32,488 bases of DNA. Origin: Oscillospiraceae bacterium. Its GTDB lineage: Bacteria > Bacillota > Clostridia > Oscillospirales > Oscillospiraceae. Shown one piece after another: positions 13,846 through 21,377 of this stretch. The DNA lies in the NCBI GenBank assembly GCA_015068365.1, contig SVKR01000120.1:1-32488 (forward strand), in the 5' to 3' direction. Position 1 is the first letter of the stretch; each line of letters opens with the position of its first letter. A program made the position numbers and the translations under genes. The notes below the pieces were generated by a model. That model made no database searches and was not told the origin of the DNA. It saw only the letters and a list, made by a program, of their open reading frames with translations.

Positions 13846-15507
13846 ATGGGAGCTTATTCCATCAACGAAAACTGCATCGGCTGCGGCCTTTGCGCGCGCG
13901 CCTGCCCCGTCCGGGCCATCACCGGCGCCGCGAAGGAGCGCCACAGCATCGACCCGGACAAGTGCGTCGGCTGCGGCGCGTGCGGCCGCCTCTGCGCCAG
14001 GGGCGCGGTGGTGACGGACGCCGGGACCGTGGCGCAGCGCGTGCCAAAAAGCGCGTGGCGCCGCCCCGCCATCGACACGCTGCGCTGCGCCGGCTGCTCG
14101 GTCTGCGTGGCGGCCTGCCCCACGGGCAGCCTGTCCATCACCGGCCCGAAGCAGCACGGGGACATCCGCACCGTGGCGCAGCTCAGCGCGCCGGAGGGCT
14201 GCATCGGCTGCGGCCTATGCGCCGGGGCCTGCCCCATCCGCGCCATCGTCATGGCGGCCCCGGGAGAGAGCCCGGTATTTGAATCCATGAACAACAAAGG
14301 AGCGAGCGTTATGTCGAAGGTTTATTGCAGATGCTTCCAGGCCGTCATGAAGGTGGCCAACTATTTCCTGGGCTACCGGATGCCCGAGTACATCGAAGGG
14401 CCCGGCTCCATCGCCCGGCTGCCGGAATTCATGCGGGAGAAGGGCGCGGAGAAGGTCCTGGTGGTGACGGACGACAACCTGCGCCGCCTCGGCCTGCTGG
14501 ACAAGATGCTGGAATCGCTCACGGCGGCGGGCTTTGACTATACCATCTTCTCCGCCATCGCGGTGAACCCCACCAGCGACGACGTGGAGGCGGGCTACGC
14601 CGTCTACAGATCCGAGGGCTGCCAGTGCATCGTGGCCTTCGGCGGCGGCGCGCCCATGGACTGCGCCAAGGCCATCGCCGCCAAGGCGGTGCACCCGAAC
14701 AAGACCGTGGCGCAGCTGCAGGGCATCCTGAAGGTACACCACAAGATCCCGCTTTTCTTCGCCATCCCCACCACCTCCGGCACCGGCTCGGAGACCACGG
14801 TGGCCGCCGTCATCACCGACAGCGCCACCCACCACAAGGCCTCCATCAACGACCCCAGCATCCTGCCGAAGTACGCCATCCTCGACCCGGAGCTGACCGT
14901 GGGACTGCCGCCCTTCGTCACCGCCACCACGGGCCTGGACGCGCTGTGCCACGCCGTGGAGGCCTATACCAACCACACCTACAACACCCCGCTGGAAAAT
15001 GACCTGGCCAAAAAGGCCGTGAAGCTCATTTACGAAAACCTGCTGACGGCCTATCACGACGGGCAGAACCTGGAGGCCCGGCAGAACATGCAGAAGGCGG
15101 CCTTCTTCGCCGGGCGGGCCTTCACCCGCGGCTGCGTGGGCTATGTCCACGCCACGGGCCACACCCTGGGCGGGCTGTACGGCGTGCCCCACGGCCTGGC
15201 CATGAGCATCATCCTGCCCCATGTCATGCGGCAGTTCGGCGCCGCGGCGCACCATCGCCTGGCCGAGCTGGCCGACGTCTGCGGCATGGGCGGCAGCAGC
15301 GACGCCGAGAAGGCCGAGGCCTTCCTGCGCTGGATCGAGGAGCTGAAGCGGGAGATGGAGATTCCCGTGGGCGCCGACATGATCCAGGACAAGGACATCG
15401 ACCAGATCATCACCTGGGCGCTGGCGGAGGCCAACCCGCTCTACCCCGTGCCGGTGGTCTGGGGCCGGGAGGACTTCAACCGGCTCATCGCCGGACTTCG
15501 CGCATAA
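13846..15507 (+). CDS. Four-cluster ferredoxin joined in frame to an iron-containing alcohol dehydrogenase
   Basis: A 553-aa open frame. Residues 1 to about 150 hold four CxxCxxC-type [4Fe-4S] motifs: CIGCGLCARACP, CVGCGACGRLCARG, CAGCSVCVAACP and CIGCGLCAGACP. From about 156 on lies a complete iron-type alcohol dehydrogenase: FGGGAPMDCAKAIA (NAD-binding), TTSGTGSETT, and the iron ligands in DALCHAVEAYTNH, VHATGH and GVPHG. No stop separates the two. However, ATG 14311 (MSKVYCRCFQ) has AAAGGAG 8 nt upstream, so a free 398-aa dehydrogenase could also be made. The ferredoxin unit resembles the electron-transfer subunit that accompanies aldehyde oxidoreductases. The whole would couple alcohol and aldehyde oxidation to ferredoxin and NAD(P). 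GGAGGG at 13833-13838 sets the upstream start. A lost stop codon or sequence error is the main alternative to a true fusion. Confidence 0.85.
   Translation: MGAYSINENCIGCGLCARACPVRAITGAAKERHSIDPDKCVGCGACGRLCARGAVVTDAGTVAQRVPKSAWRRPAIDTLRCAGCSVCVAACPTGSLSITGPKQHGDIRTVAQLSAPEGCIGCGLCAGACPIRAIVMAAPGESPVFESMNNKGASVMSKVYCRCFQAVMKVANYFLGYRMPEYIEGPGSIARLPEFMREKGAEKVLVVTDDNLRRLGLLDKMLESLTAAGFDYTIFSAIAVNPTSDDVEAGYAVYRSEGCQCIVAFGGGAPMDCAKAIAAKAVHPNKTVAQLQGILKVHHKIPLFFAIPTTSGTGSETTVAAVITDSATHHKASINDPSILPKYAILDPELTVGLPPFVTATTGLDALCHAVEAYTNHTYNTPLENDLAKKAVKLIYENLLTAYHDGQNLEARQNMQKAAFFAGRAFTRGCVGYVHATGHTLGGLYGVPHGLAMSIILPHVMRQFGAAAHHRLAELADVCGMGGSSDAEKAEAFLRWIEELKREMEIPVGADMIQDKDIDQIITWALAEANPLYPVPVVWGREDFNRLIAGLRA
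14296..14313 (+). promoter_or_regulatory. Internal ribosome binding site and start codon inside the ferredoxin-dehydrogenase frame
   Basis: AAAGGAG at 14296-14302 is followed by an 8-nt spacer and ATG at 14311, exactly where iron alcohol dehydrogenases normally begin. It suggests that the dehydrogenase can be translated as a separate protein. Confidence 0.6.
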
Positions 15508-15522
15508 AAAGGAGGGCAGCCG

Positions 15523-16911
15523 ATGGCTCTGACGAAACGGGAAGCGCGCTTTCTGCGCGAAAAGTTCACCGGCGTACAGCACACCACGCTGAACCCGGCC
15601 GGGCCGGGCGTCGTGCGCATCCATCTGGTGCCGCCCCGCGCGGATGCCGGGGGCGAGTGCGCCGTGATCCTGAACGGGCAGGACATCCTCCCCGTCGGGA
15701 CGAGCTGGAGCATTCTGCTGTGCGCCTTCATCGAGGAGGTCAACCGCTACGCAGGCCGCCCGGTCAGCGACGTGGACGTGGAGGACATTTTAAAGCGCAC
15801 CTGCCGCGCGCTGCGGCGCGTCTATCCGCTTTTGGGCTTCCGGCGCGTGCGGGAGGACGTCTATACCCTGATGGACAGCTTTCAGCGCATCGCGCGCGGG
15901 GAGATGCCCGACGGGGAGGTGCCCTTCCTCTCCCTTGGGGATTATGCCCCGCAGATGCGCGCGCCCCATCGCATGGATCTGATGGTCAGCGCCATGGAGA
16001 AGGACGGGCGCTGGAACTGCAACCTCAAGTGCGTGCACTGCTACGCCGCGGGGCAGCAGTGCTCCGCCGAGCCGGAGCTGAGTACGGCGCAGTGGAAGCA
16101 GATCATCGACCGCTGCCGGGATGCCTGCATCTCCCAGCTCACCTTCACCGGCGGGGAGCCCACGCTGCGCGCCGACCTGCCGGAGCTCATCGCCCACGCG
16201 GCCTGGTTCGTCACCCGGCTGAACACCAACGGCGTGGCGCTGACGCCGGAGCTGTGCAAGGCGCTGTGGGACGCCTCGCTGGACAGCCTGCAGATCACGC
16301 TTTACAGCCATGACGCGCAGGCCCACAACGCCCTCGTGGGCGCGCAGGGCCACGCCGCCACCGTCGCCGGCATCGAAAACGCCCTGGCGGCGGGGCTGAA
16401 TCTGTCCGTCAACACGCCGCTTTGCACCCGCAACCGCGACTATAAAGCGACACTGGAGTTCCTGCACGGCAAGGGCGTGCGCTATGTCACCTGCTCCGGC
16501 CTCATCACTACCGGCGCGGCCGCCACGGCGGCGTCGGAGGCGCTGCAGCTTTCCACGGAGGAGCTGAAGGACATTCTGCGCCAGGCGGCGGAATACTGCT
16601 GCGCCAACGGCATGGAGCTCAGCTTTACCTCCCCCGGCTGGGTGGAGCCGGAATTCTGCGAGGCGCTGGGCCTCAGCGTGCCGAGCTGCGGGGCCTGCCT
16701 GAGCAATATGGCCGTCACCCCCGGCGGGGCCGTCGTGCCCTGCCAGAGCTGGCTGTCGGACGCGCCGCTCGGCAACATGCTGACGGACGACTGGGCTGCC
16801 ATCTGGGACAGCCCCGCCTGCGCCGCCAGACGGGCCGCGTCGGCGAAAATGGAGGGGCTTTGCCCCCTGCGCCGTGAAAAGGGCGAGGGGAAGGAGGGCG
16901 CGTGCGAATGA
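15523..16911 (+). CDS. Radical SAM/SPASM-type protein of the aldehyde oxidoreductase operon
   Basis: A 462-aa protein. Residues C166-x3-C170-x2-C173 (CNLKCVHCYAAG) form the radical SAM cluster motif, followed by the SAM-binding LTFTGGEPTLRADLPELI. The C-terminal region has a Cys set resembling a SPASM or twitch domain (SCGACLSNMAVTPGG, VVPCQSW, GLCPLR). The first 130 residues contain a segment (SWSILLCAFIEEVNRYAG) reminiscent of PqqD-like recognition domains, though I am unsure. Radical SAM proteins with PqqD-like parts modify peptides or proteins; beside a tungsten aldehyde oxidoreductase it might act on the enzyme or its cofactor. No precursor peptide gene is evident nearby. AAAAGGAGGG ahead of ATG 15523 and a 15-nt gap from the dehydrogenase place it in the operon. 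Confidence 0.82.
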   Translation: MALTKREARFLREKFTGVQHTTLNPAGPGVVRIHLVPPRADAGGECAVILNGQDILPVGTSWSILLCAFIEEVNRYAGRPVSDVDVEDILKRTCRALRRVYPLLGFRRVREDVYTLMDSFQRIARGEMPDGEVPFLSLGDYAPQMRAPHRMDLMVSAMEKDGRWNCNLKCVHCYAAGQQCSAEPELSTAQWKQIIDRCRDACISQLTFTGGEPTLRADLPELIAHAAWFVTRLNTNGVALTPELCKALWDASLDSLQITLYSHDAQAHNALVGAQGHAATVAGIENALAAGLNLSVNTPLCTRNRDYKATLEFLHGKGVRYVTCSGLITTGAAATAASEALQLSTEELKDILRQAAEYCCANGMELSFTSPGWVEPEFCEALGLSVPSCGACLSNMAVTPGGAVVPCQSWLSDAPLGNMLTDDWAAIWDSPACAARRAASAKMEGLCPLRREKGEGKEGACE

Positions 16912-18152
16912 AACGGAACTGCTTTGCGCTGCTCTGCCTGGCGCTGCTGTGCGCGCTTTTCGTCGTCACGCCGGCGCTGGCTGACGAACCCACGGACGAG
17001 ATCCTGAACTACGACATCACCGCCGAGGTCCTGGACGACGGCACGGTGCGCCTGGACTATCACATCGACTGGAAGGTGCTGCGCGACGACATCGGGGCCC
17101 TGGAGTGGGTCACGGTGGGCATCCCCAACGGGGAGTACCGCAGCATCGACGCCGGAAGCGACAGCATCGACCGCATCGGCTATTCAAGCGACAACGGCTC
17201 TGCTGTCCGCATCGACTTTGACCGGGCGTATCACGCCGGGGAGACCGTCAGCTTCGATTTCACCGTGGTGCAGGATTATATGTATCAGATGAACCTGTTC
17301 CAGGACGGGCAGACGGCCTTCGTCTTCACCCCCGGCTGGTTCGACGAGATCGCGGTGGATTCCCTCACCGTGCGCTGGGCCAGCGCCGACGCGGTGACCT
17401 GGTCGCCGGAGTGCCTGATGAAGGACGGCTACAACGTCTGGACGACCTCCCTTGCCCCGGGTGAGACCTTCACCGTGCGCGTCAACTATCCCAACGACGC
17501 CCGCACGTTCAGCGACAGCAAGGCCATCTACGAGCCGGAGACCCGCTCCAGCGGCGGGTACTACGACGACGATGACAACGACACGGGCTACACCATCCTG
17601 GGCGCCCTCGTCCTCATCGTGCCCATCGTCCTGGTCATCCTCCGGGGGATCAGCCGCAGGCGCTATGCCGCCGGGGCCAACTTCGGCCGGGCCACCGAGA
17701 AGAAGATCACCCGCACCAAGGTGGTCTATTATCCCGTGTGCCAGGGCTGCGGCGCGCCCCGGGGCGAGGGTGAGACTGTGTGCAGCCACTGCGGGCGCAG
17801 CTATGTAAAAAGCGAGGAGACCATCGAAGAGGAGAATGTCCCCGAGGCCGACAAGGCCGCGCTAAAGTACAAGACCCGCGGCGAATACCGCTATTCCTCC
17901 GCGCCGGACACCTTCGTGCGCGTCAACGTCATCAATGTCCCGGTGGCGCACCATGTCTCCTCCTCCCGCTCCGGCGGCGGCAACCGGGGCGGCGGCGGCT
18001 GCGCGCACAGCTCCTGCGCCTGTGCCTGCGCGTCCTGCGCCTGCGCCTGTGCCTGCGCCTGCGCCGGCGGCGGCCGGGCAGGCTGCACCTATAAGGACTT
18101 CTACCGCACCGACTTAAAGCTGCGCCAGCTCTCGCTGCGCGCAAAGCGCTGA
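16908..18152 (+). CDS. Signal-anchored membrane protein with zinc ribbon and Cys-Ala tract (DUF2207-like)
   Basis: A 414-aa protein. Residues 1-25 are a signal peptide (KRNCFALLCLALLCALFVV, cleavage after TPALA). A beta-rich extracellular domain follows (YDITAEVLDDGTVRLDYHID) that resembles DUF2207 N-terminal domains. A membrane helix at about residues 225-245 (ILGALVLIVPIVLVIL) leads to a cytoplasmic part with a zinc ribbon (CQGCGAPRG...CSHCG). Near the C-terminus, ten Cys fall within about 33 residues, mostly alternating with Ala, flanked by Gly-rich stretches. Function is unknown. ATG 16908 overlaps the radical SAM stop (ATGA), with AAGGAGGG at 16891-16898. The coupling suggests co-translation, but a direct role in the redox operon is not shown. 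Confidence 0.75.
   Translation: MKRNCFALLCLALLCALFVVTPALADEPTDEILNYDITAEVLDDGTVRLDYHIDWKVLRDDIGALEWVTVGIPNGEYRSIDAGSDSIDRIGYSSDNGSAVRIDFDRAYHAGETVSFDFTVVQDYMYQMNLFQDGQTAFVFTPGWFDEIAVDSLTVRWASADAVTWSPECLMKDGYNVWTTSLAPGETFTVRVNYPNDARTFSDSKAIYEPETRSSGGYYDDDDNDTGYTILGALVLIVPIVLVILRGISRRRYAAGANFGRATEKKITRTKVVYYPVCQGCGAPRGEGETVCSHCGRSYVKSEETIEEENVPEADKAALKYKTRGEYRYSSAPDTFVRVNVINVPVAHHVSSSRSGGGNRGGGGCAHSSCACACASCACACACACAGGGRAGCTYKDFYRTDLKLRQLSLRAKR
18003..18080 (+). repeat. TGCGCC-type hexanucleotide repeat encoding the Cys-Ala tract
   Basis: Imperfect tandem copies of TGCGCC (with TGTGCC variants) encode alternating Cys and Ala. Synonymous TGC/TGT changes inside the array suggest selection on the protein rather than a young slippage expansion. 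Confidence 0.75.
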
Positions 18153-18153
18153 C

Positions 18154-18196
18154 CCGGCGCGCTGCGCCGGACTGGCAAAAGCGACAAGGTTTTGCC
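18154..18196 (+). terminator. Tandem hairpins ending the aldehyde oxidoreductase operon
   Basis: CCGGCGC-GCT-GCGCCGG (18154-18170) is followed by GGCAAAA (18174-18180) pairing with TTTTGCC (18190-18196). Neither has a long T-run, so termination strength is uncertain, but the position right after the last gene and before the arginine promoter supports the call. Confidence 0.5.
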
Positions 18197-18216
18197 GCCC
18201 CGGCAAGGGGATTTTC

Positions 18217-18288
18217 TGAATATTCACTATATTTGAATATTTAACGCAAAATCGGTTGACTTATTCAAAAACGGATGTATAATATTCA
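18217..18288 (+). promoter_or_regulatory. Arginine operon promoter with ArgR-like half-sites
   Basis: The promoter is TTGACT (18256-18261), 16 bp, TATAAT (18278-18283). Five ArgR/AhrC-type half-sites surround it: TGAAT at 18217 and 18234, and ATTCA at 18222, 18263 and 18284. The first pair makes the perfect palindrome TGAATATTCA (18217-18226). None forms an ideal 18-bp ARG box, but the cluster over a promoter ahead of argC fits arginine repression. Confidence 0.65.
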
Positions 18289-18320
18289 ACATTAGATACT
18301 GGGAGAGGAAGCAACAGGCA

Positions 18321-19256
18321 ATGACCAAGGTATTCATTGACGGCAGCGCCGGCACCACCGGCCTGCAAATCAGGGCGCGGCTGGCGCAGCGGACGGATCT
18401 GACGGTCCTGACGCTGCCGGAAGCGCAGCGGAAGGACCCCGACGCCCGGCGGGAGGCGATGAACAGCGCGGACGTGGTGTTCCTCTGTCTGCCGGACGCC
18501 GCGGCGACGGAGGCCGCGGGCTTTGTAAGCAATCCCGCCACCTGCGTCATCGACACCTCCACCGCCCACCGCACCAGCCCCGACTGGGTCTACGGCTTTG
18601 CCGAGCTGGGCAGGCGCGAGGCCATCGCCGCGTCGAAGCGCATCGCCAACCCCGGCTGCCACGCCACGGGCTTCATCAGCGTGGTCTATCCGCTGATCGC
18701 GGAGGGGCTGCTGGACTCCGGCGCGCTTCTGAGCTGCTTCTCCCTCACGGGCTATTCCGGCGGCGGGAAGAGCATGATCGCCGACTATGAAGCCGCCGGG
18801 CGAAGCGAGCTGCTCTCCAGCCCCGGCATCTACGGCCTGGGCCAGAGCCACAAGCACATCCCGGAGATGGTGAAGGTCTGCGGCCTTGCCACAGCCCCCA
18901 TCTTCTGCCCCGTGGTGGACGATTACTTCAAGGGCATGGCCTCCACCGTGCCGCTGCACGCGGCCATGCTGAAGGGCAGCCCAGGGCCGGACGCCGTGCG
19001 CGAAGCGCTGAGCGATTTTTATGGCGGCAGCGCGCTCATCTCCGTCGCTCCGGCGGAGGAGTGCGCCGCGGCCGGAAAGCTGTACGGCAACGCCCTGGCG
19101 GGCCGGGACAGCCTGCGCATTTTCGTGGAGGGCAACGACGCGCGCATCACCGTGACGGCGCTGTTCGACAATCTGGGCAAGGGCGCATCCGGCGCCGCCA
19201 TTCAAAATATGAACCTCGCGCTGGGACTTCCCGAGGCGACGGGGCTGGTACTGTAA
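18321..19256 (+). CDS. argC: N-acetyl-gamma-glutamyl-phosphate reductase (short, type 2)
   Basis: A 311-aa NADPH-dependent enzyme that reduces N-acetylglutamyl phosphate to the semialdehyde in arginine synthesis. The N-terminal Rossmann motif is DGSAGTTGLQI; the catalytic Cys is in NPGCHATGF; FSLTGYSGGGKSMI is the usual downstream block. The length matches the shorter type 2 form rather than the 340-350-aa type 1. GGGAGAGG lies about 12 nt before ATG 18321. It is the first gene of the argCJBD operon, with 10 nt to argJ. The operator-like half-sites upstream suggest control by ArgR. Identity is secure. Confidence 0.94.
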   Translation: MTKVFIDGSAGTTGLQIRARLAQRTDLTVLTLPEAQRKDPDARREAMNSADVVFLCLPDAAATEAAGFVSNPATCVIDTSTAHRTSPDWVYGFAELGRREAIAASKRIANPGCHATGFISVVYPLIAEGLLDSGALLSCFSLTGYSGGGKSMIADYEAAGRSELLSSPGIYGLGQSHKHIPEMVKVCGLATAPIFCPVVDDYFKGMASTVPLHAAMLKGSPGPDAVREALSDFYGGSALISVAPAEECAAAGKLYGNALAGRDSLRIFVEGNDARITVTALFDNLGKGASGAAIQNMNLALGLPEATGLVL

Positions 19257-19266
19257 GGAGCGGACT

Positions 19267-20499
19267 ATGGAAAACTGGAAGAGCATCGAAGGCGGCGTGT
19301 GCGCCGCGAGAGGCTTTGCCGCCGGCGGCATCCACGTCGGGGTCAAGAGCCACAATCCGGAGAAAAAGGACATCGCGCTGATCGTTTCGGACAAGCCCTG
19401 CGCCGCCGCGGCGGTCTATACCACCAACGCGGTGAAGGCCGCCCATATTCATGTGGACCGCGCCCATCTGGCCAACGGCATCGCCCGCGCCGCCTTCATC
19501 AACAGCGGCAACGCCAACGCCTGCGCCCCCAACGGCGAGCAGCACGCTGAGGCCATCTGCGCCGCCGTGGCCCGGGCCGTCGGCTGCGATGCGGAGGACG
19601 TCATCTGCGCCGCCACCGGCGTCATCGGGCAGGAGATCAACGAGCAGGTCATCACCGCGGGCATCCCGGCGCTGTACGCCTCCCTCTCCGCCACGGCGGA
19701 GGGCTCCGACGCCTGCGCCAATGCCATCATGACCACCGACACCGTGAAAAAGGAGCTGGCGATCGAGACCGTCATCGGCGGCAGGACCGTGCGCATCGGC
19801 GGCGTCACCAAGGGCTCCGGCATGATCCACCCCAACATGGGCACGCTTCTGTGCTTCGTCACCACCGACTGCGCCATCTCCCCGGCCATGATCCGCCAGG
19901 CCCTGCTGGAGACGGTGAAGGTCAGCTTCAACCGCATCAGCGTGGACGGCGACACCTCCACCAACGACACCTTCTGCGTCATGGCAAACGGCCTGGCGGG
20001 CAACGCGGAGATCACGGAGAAAGGCCCGGATTACGACGCCTTTGTCGCTGCGCTGAAGGCCGTGTGCATCCCCCTGGCCATCAAGATGGCCAGCGACGGC
20101 GAGGGCGCGAAGCACCTCATCACCTGCGAGGTGACCGGCGCGAAGAGCGAGCAGAGCGCCGAGACGCTGGCCAAGGCCGTCATCTCCTCCACGCTGACCA
20201 AGGCCGCCATCTTCGGCGCCGACGCCAACTGGGGCCGGGTGCTGTGCGCCATGGGCTACAGCGGCGAGCAGTTCGACCCCGACAAGGTGGACGTCAGCTT
20301 CGCCAGCGCCGCCGGAGAGATCGCGGTGTGCCTGCGCGGGCGGGGCCTGGCCTTTGACGAGGACCTGGCCAAGCGCATCCTCACCGAGCACGACATCGTC
20401 ATCAAAATCGCCATGGGCGAGGGCGAGGGCGCGTGCGTCTGCTGGGGCTGCGACATCACCTATGAATACATCAAGATCAACGGGGACTACAGAACATGA
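19267..20499 (+). CDS. argJ: Glutamate N-acetyltransferase / ornithine acetyltransferase
   Basis: A 410-aa enzyme that recycles the acetyl group from N-acetylornithine to glutamate, and in bifunctional members also uses acetyl-CoA. It is made as a precursor that cleaves itself before a nucleophilic Thr: the motif KGSGMIHPNMGTLL is present, with Gly in place of the usual Ala before the Thr. Other blocks are INSGNANAC, ATGVIGQ and a C-terminal ANWGRVLCAMGYSG and TYEYIKINGDY(R)T. The length is normal. Its stop overlaps the argB start (ATGA at 20496-20499), so translation is coupled. The cyclic acetyl pathway with argJ means no separate argA or argE is expected. Confidence 0.95.
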   Translation: MENWKSIEGGVCAARGFAAGGIHVGVKSHNPEKKDIALIVSDKPCAAAAVYTTNAVKAAHIHVDRAHLANGIARAAFINSGNANACAPNGEQHAEAICAAVARAVGCDAEDVICAATGVIGQEINEQVITAGIPALYASLSATAEGSDACANAIMTTDTVKKELAIETVIGGRTVRIGGVTKGSGMIHPNMGTLLCFVTTDCAISPAMIRQALLETVKVSFNRISVDGDTSTNDTFCVMANGLAGNAEITEKGPDYDAFVAALKAVCIPLAIKMASDGEGAKHLITCEVTGAKSEQSAETLAKAVISSTLTKAAIFGADANWGRVLCAMGYSGEQFDPDKVDVSFASAAGEIAVCLRGRGLAFDEDLAKRILTEHDIVIKIAMGEGEGACVCWGCDITYEYIKINGDYRT

Positions 20500-21377
20500 C
20501 GGAGCAGAGCATTTTTTCCAATTCGCAGCGGGCCCAGGTGCTGACCCAGGCCCTGCCTTACATCCGCAAGTACAGCGGCAAGATCGTCGTCATCAAGTAC
20601 GGCGGCAACGCCATGGTGAATGAGGAGCTGAAAAAGCAGGTGATGGAGGACATCGTGCTGCTGTGGCTCATCGGCATCCGGGTGGTGCTGGTGCACGGCG
20701 GCGGCCCGGAGATCAGCGACATGATGGACCGCCTGGGCAAAAAGCCCGAGTTCGTGGACGGCCTGCGCGTCACCGACCGGGAGACCGTGGACATCGTGCA
20801 GATGGTGCTGGCCGGCAAGGTGAACAAGGGGCTGGTGACGCTTCTGGAGCGCCACGGCGGCAACGCCGTGGGCCTCTCCGGCATGGACGGCAAGCTCATC
20901 GAGGCGAAGATGAAAAACGCCGCCCTGGGCTACGTCGGCTCCATCACGAAGATCAACATCAAGCCCGTCATGGACCTGCTGGAGGGCGGGTACATCCCCG
21001 TCATCTCCACCATCGGCTGTGACAGCGAGGGCAACGCCTACAACATCAACGGCGACACCGCCGCGGCCTGGATCGCCGGGGCGCTGGGGGCCGAGCGTCT
21101 TATCATGATGACGGACATCGCGGGCATCCTGCGCGACCCGGCCGACCCCGCCACGCTCATCCCCGCCCTCACGATCCCGGAGGCGACGGAGCTGTTCCGC
21201 CAGAACGTGATCTCCGGCGGCATGATCCCCAAGGTGGAGTGCTGCATCGACGCCATCCACATGGGTGTGAGAAAAGTGATTATTATGGACGGCCGGGTGC
21301 CCCACGCCATTCTGATGGAGCTTTTGACCGACGAAGGCGCCGGCACCATGGTGATTGGAGATGAAAGCGATGACTGA
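20496..21377 (+). CDS. argB: N-acetylglutamate kinase
   Basis: A 293-aa amino-acid kinase-family enzyme that phosphorylates N-acetylglutamate. KYGGNAMV near residue 30 and VLVHGGGPEISDMM are the phosphate-binding Gly-rich segments; NVISGGMIPKVECC and ITDIAG-like MMTDIAGILRDP are also conserved. The N-terminal helix (SNSQRAQVLTQALPYIRKYSG) resembles the one through which arginine-sensitive hexameric forms are inhibited, so arginine feedback is plausible. It overlaps argJ by 4 nt and argD by 8 nt. Confidence 0.95.
   Translation: MTEQSIFSNSQRAQVLTQALPYIRKYSGKIVVIKYGGNAMVNEELKKQVMEDIVLLWLIGIRVVLVHGGGPEISDMMDRLGKKPEFVDGLRVTDRETVDIVQMVLAGKVNKGLVTLLERHGGNAVGLSGMDGKLIEAKMKNAALGYVGSITKINIKPVMDLLEGGYIPVISTIGCDSEGNAYNINGDTAAAWIAGALGAERLIMMTDIAGILRDPADPATLIPALTIPEATELFRQNVISGGMIPKVECCIDAIHMGVRKVIIMDGRVPHAILMELLTDEGAGTMVIGDESDD

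Noticed and set aside
14215..15624. A 469-codon minus-strand frame opposite the alcohol dehydrogenase
   Set aside because: It spans two real genes in antisense and shows no motif or ribosome binding site.
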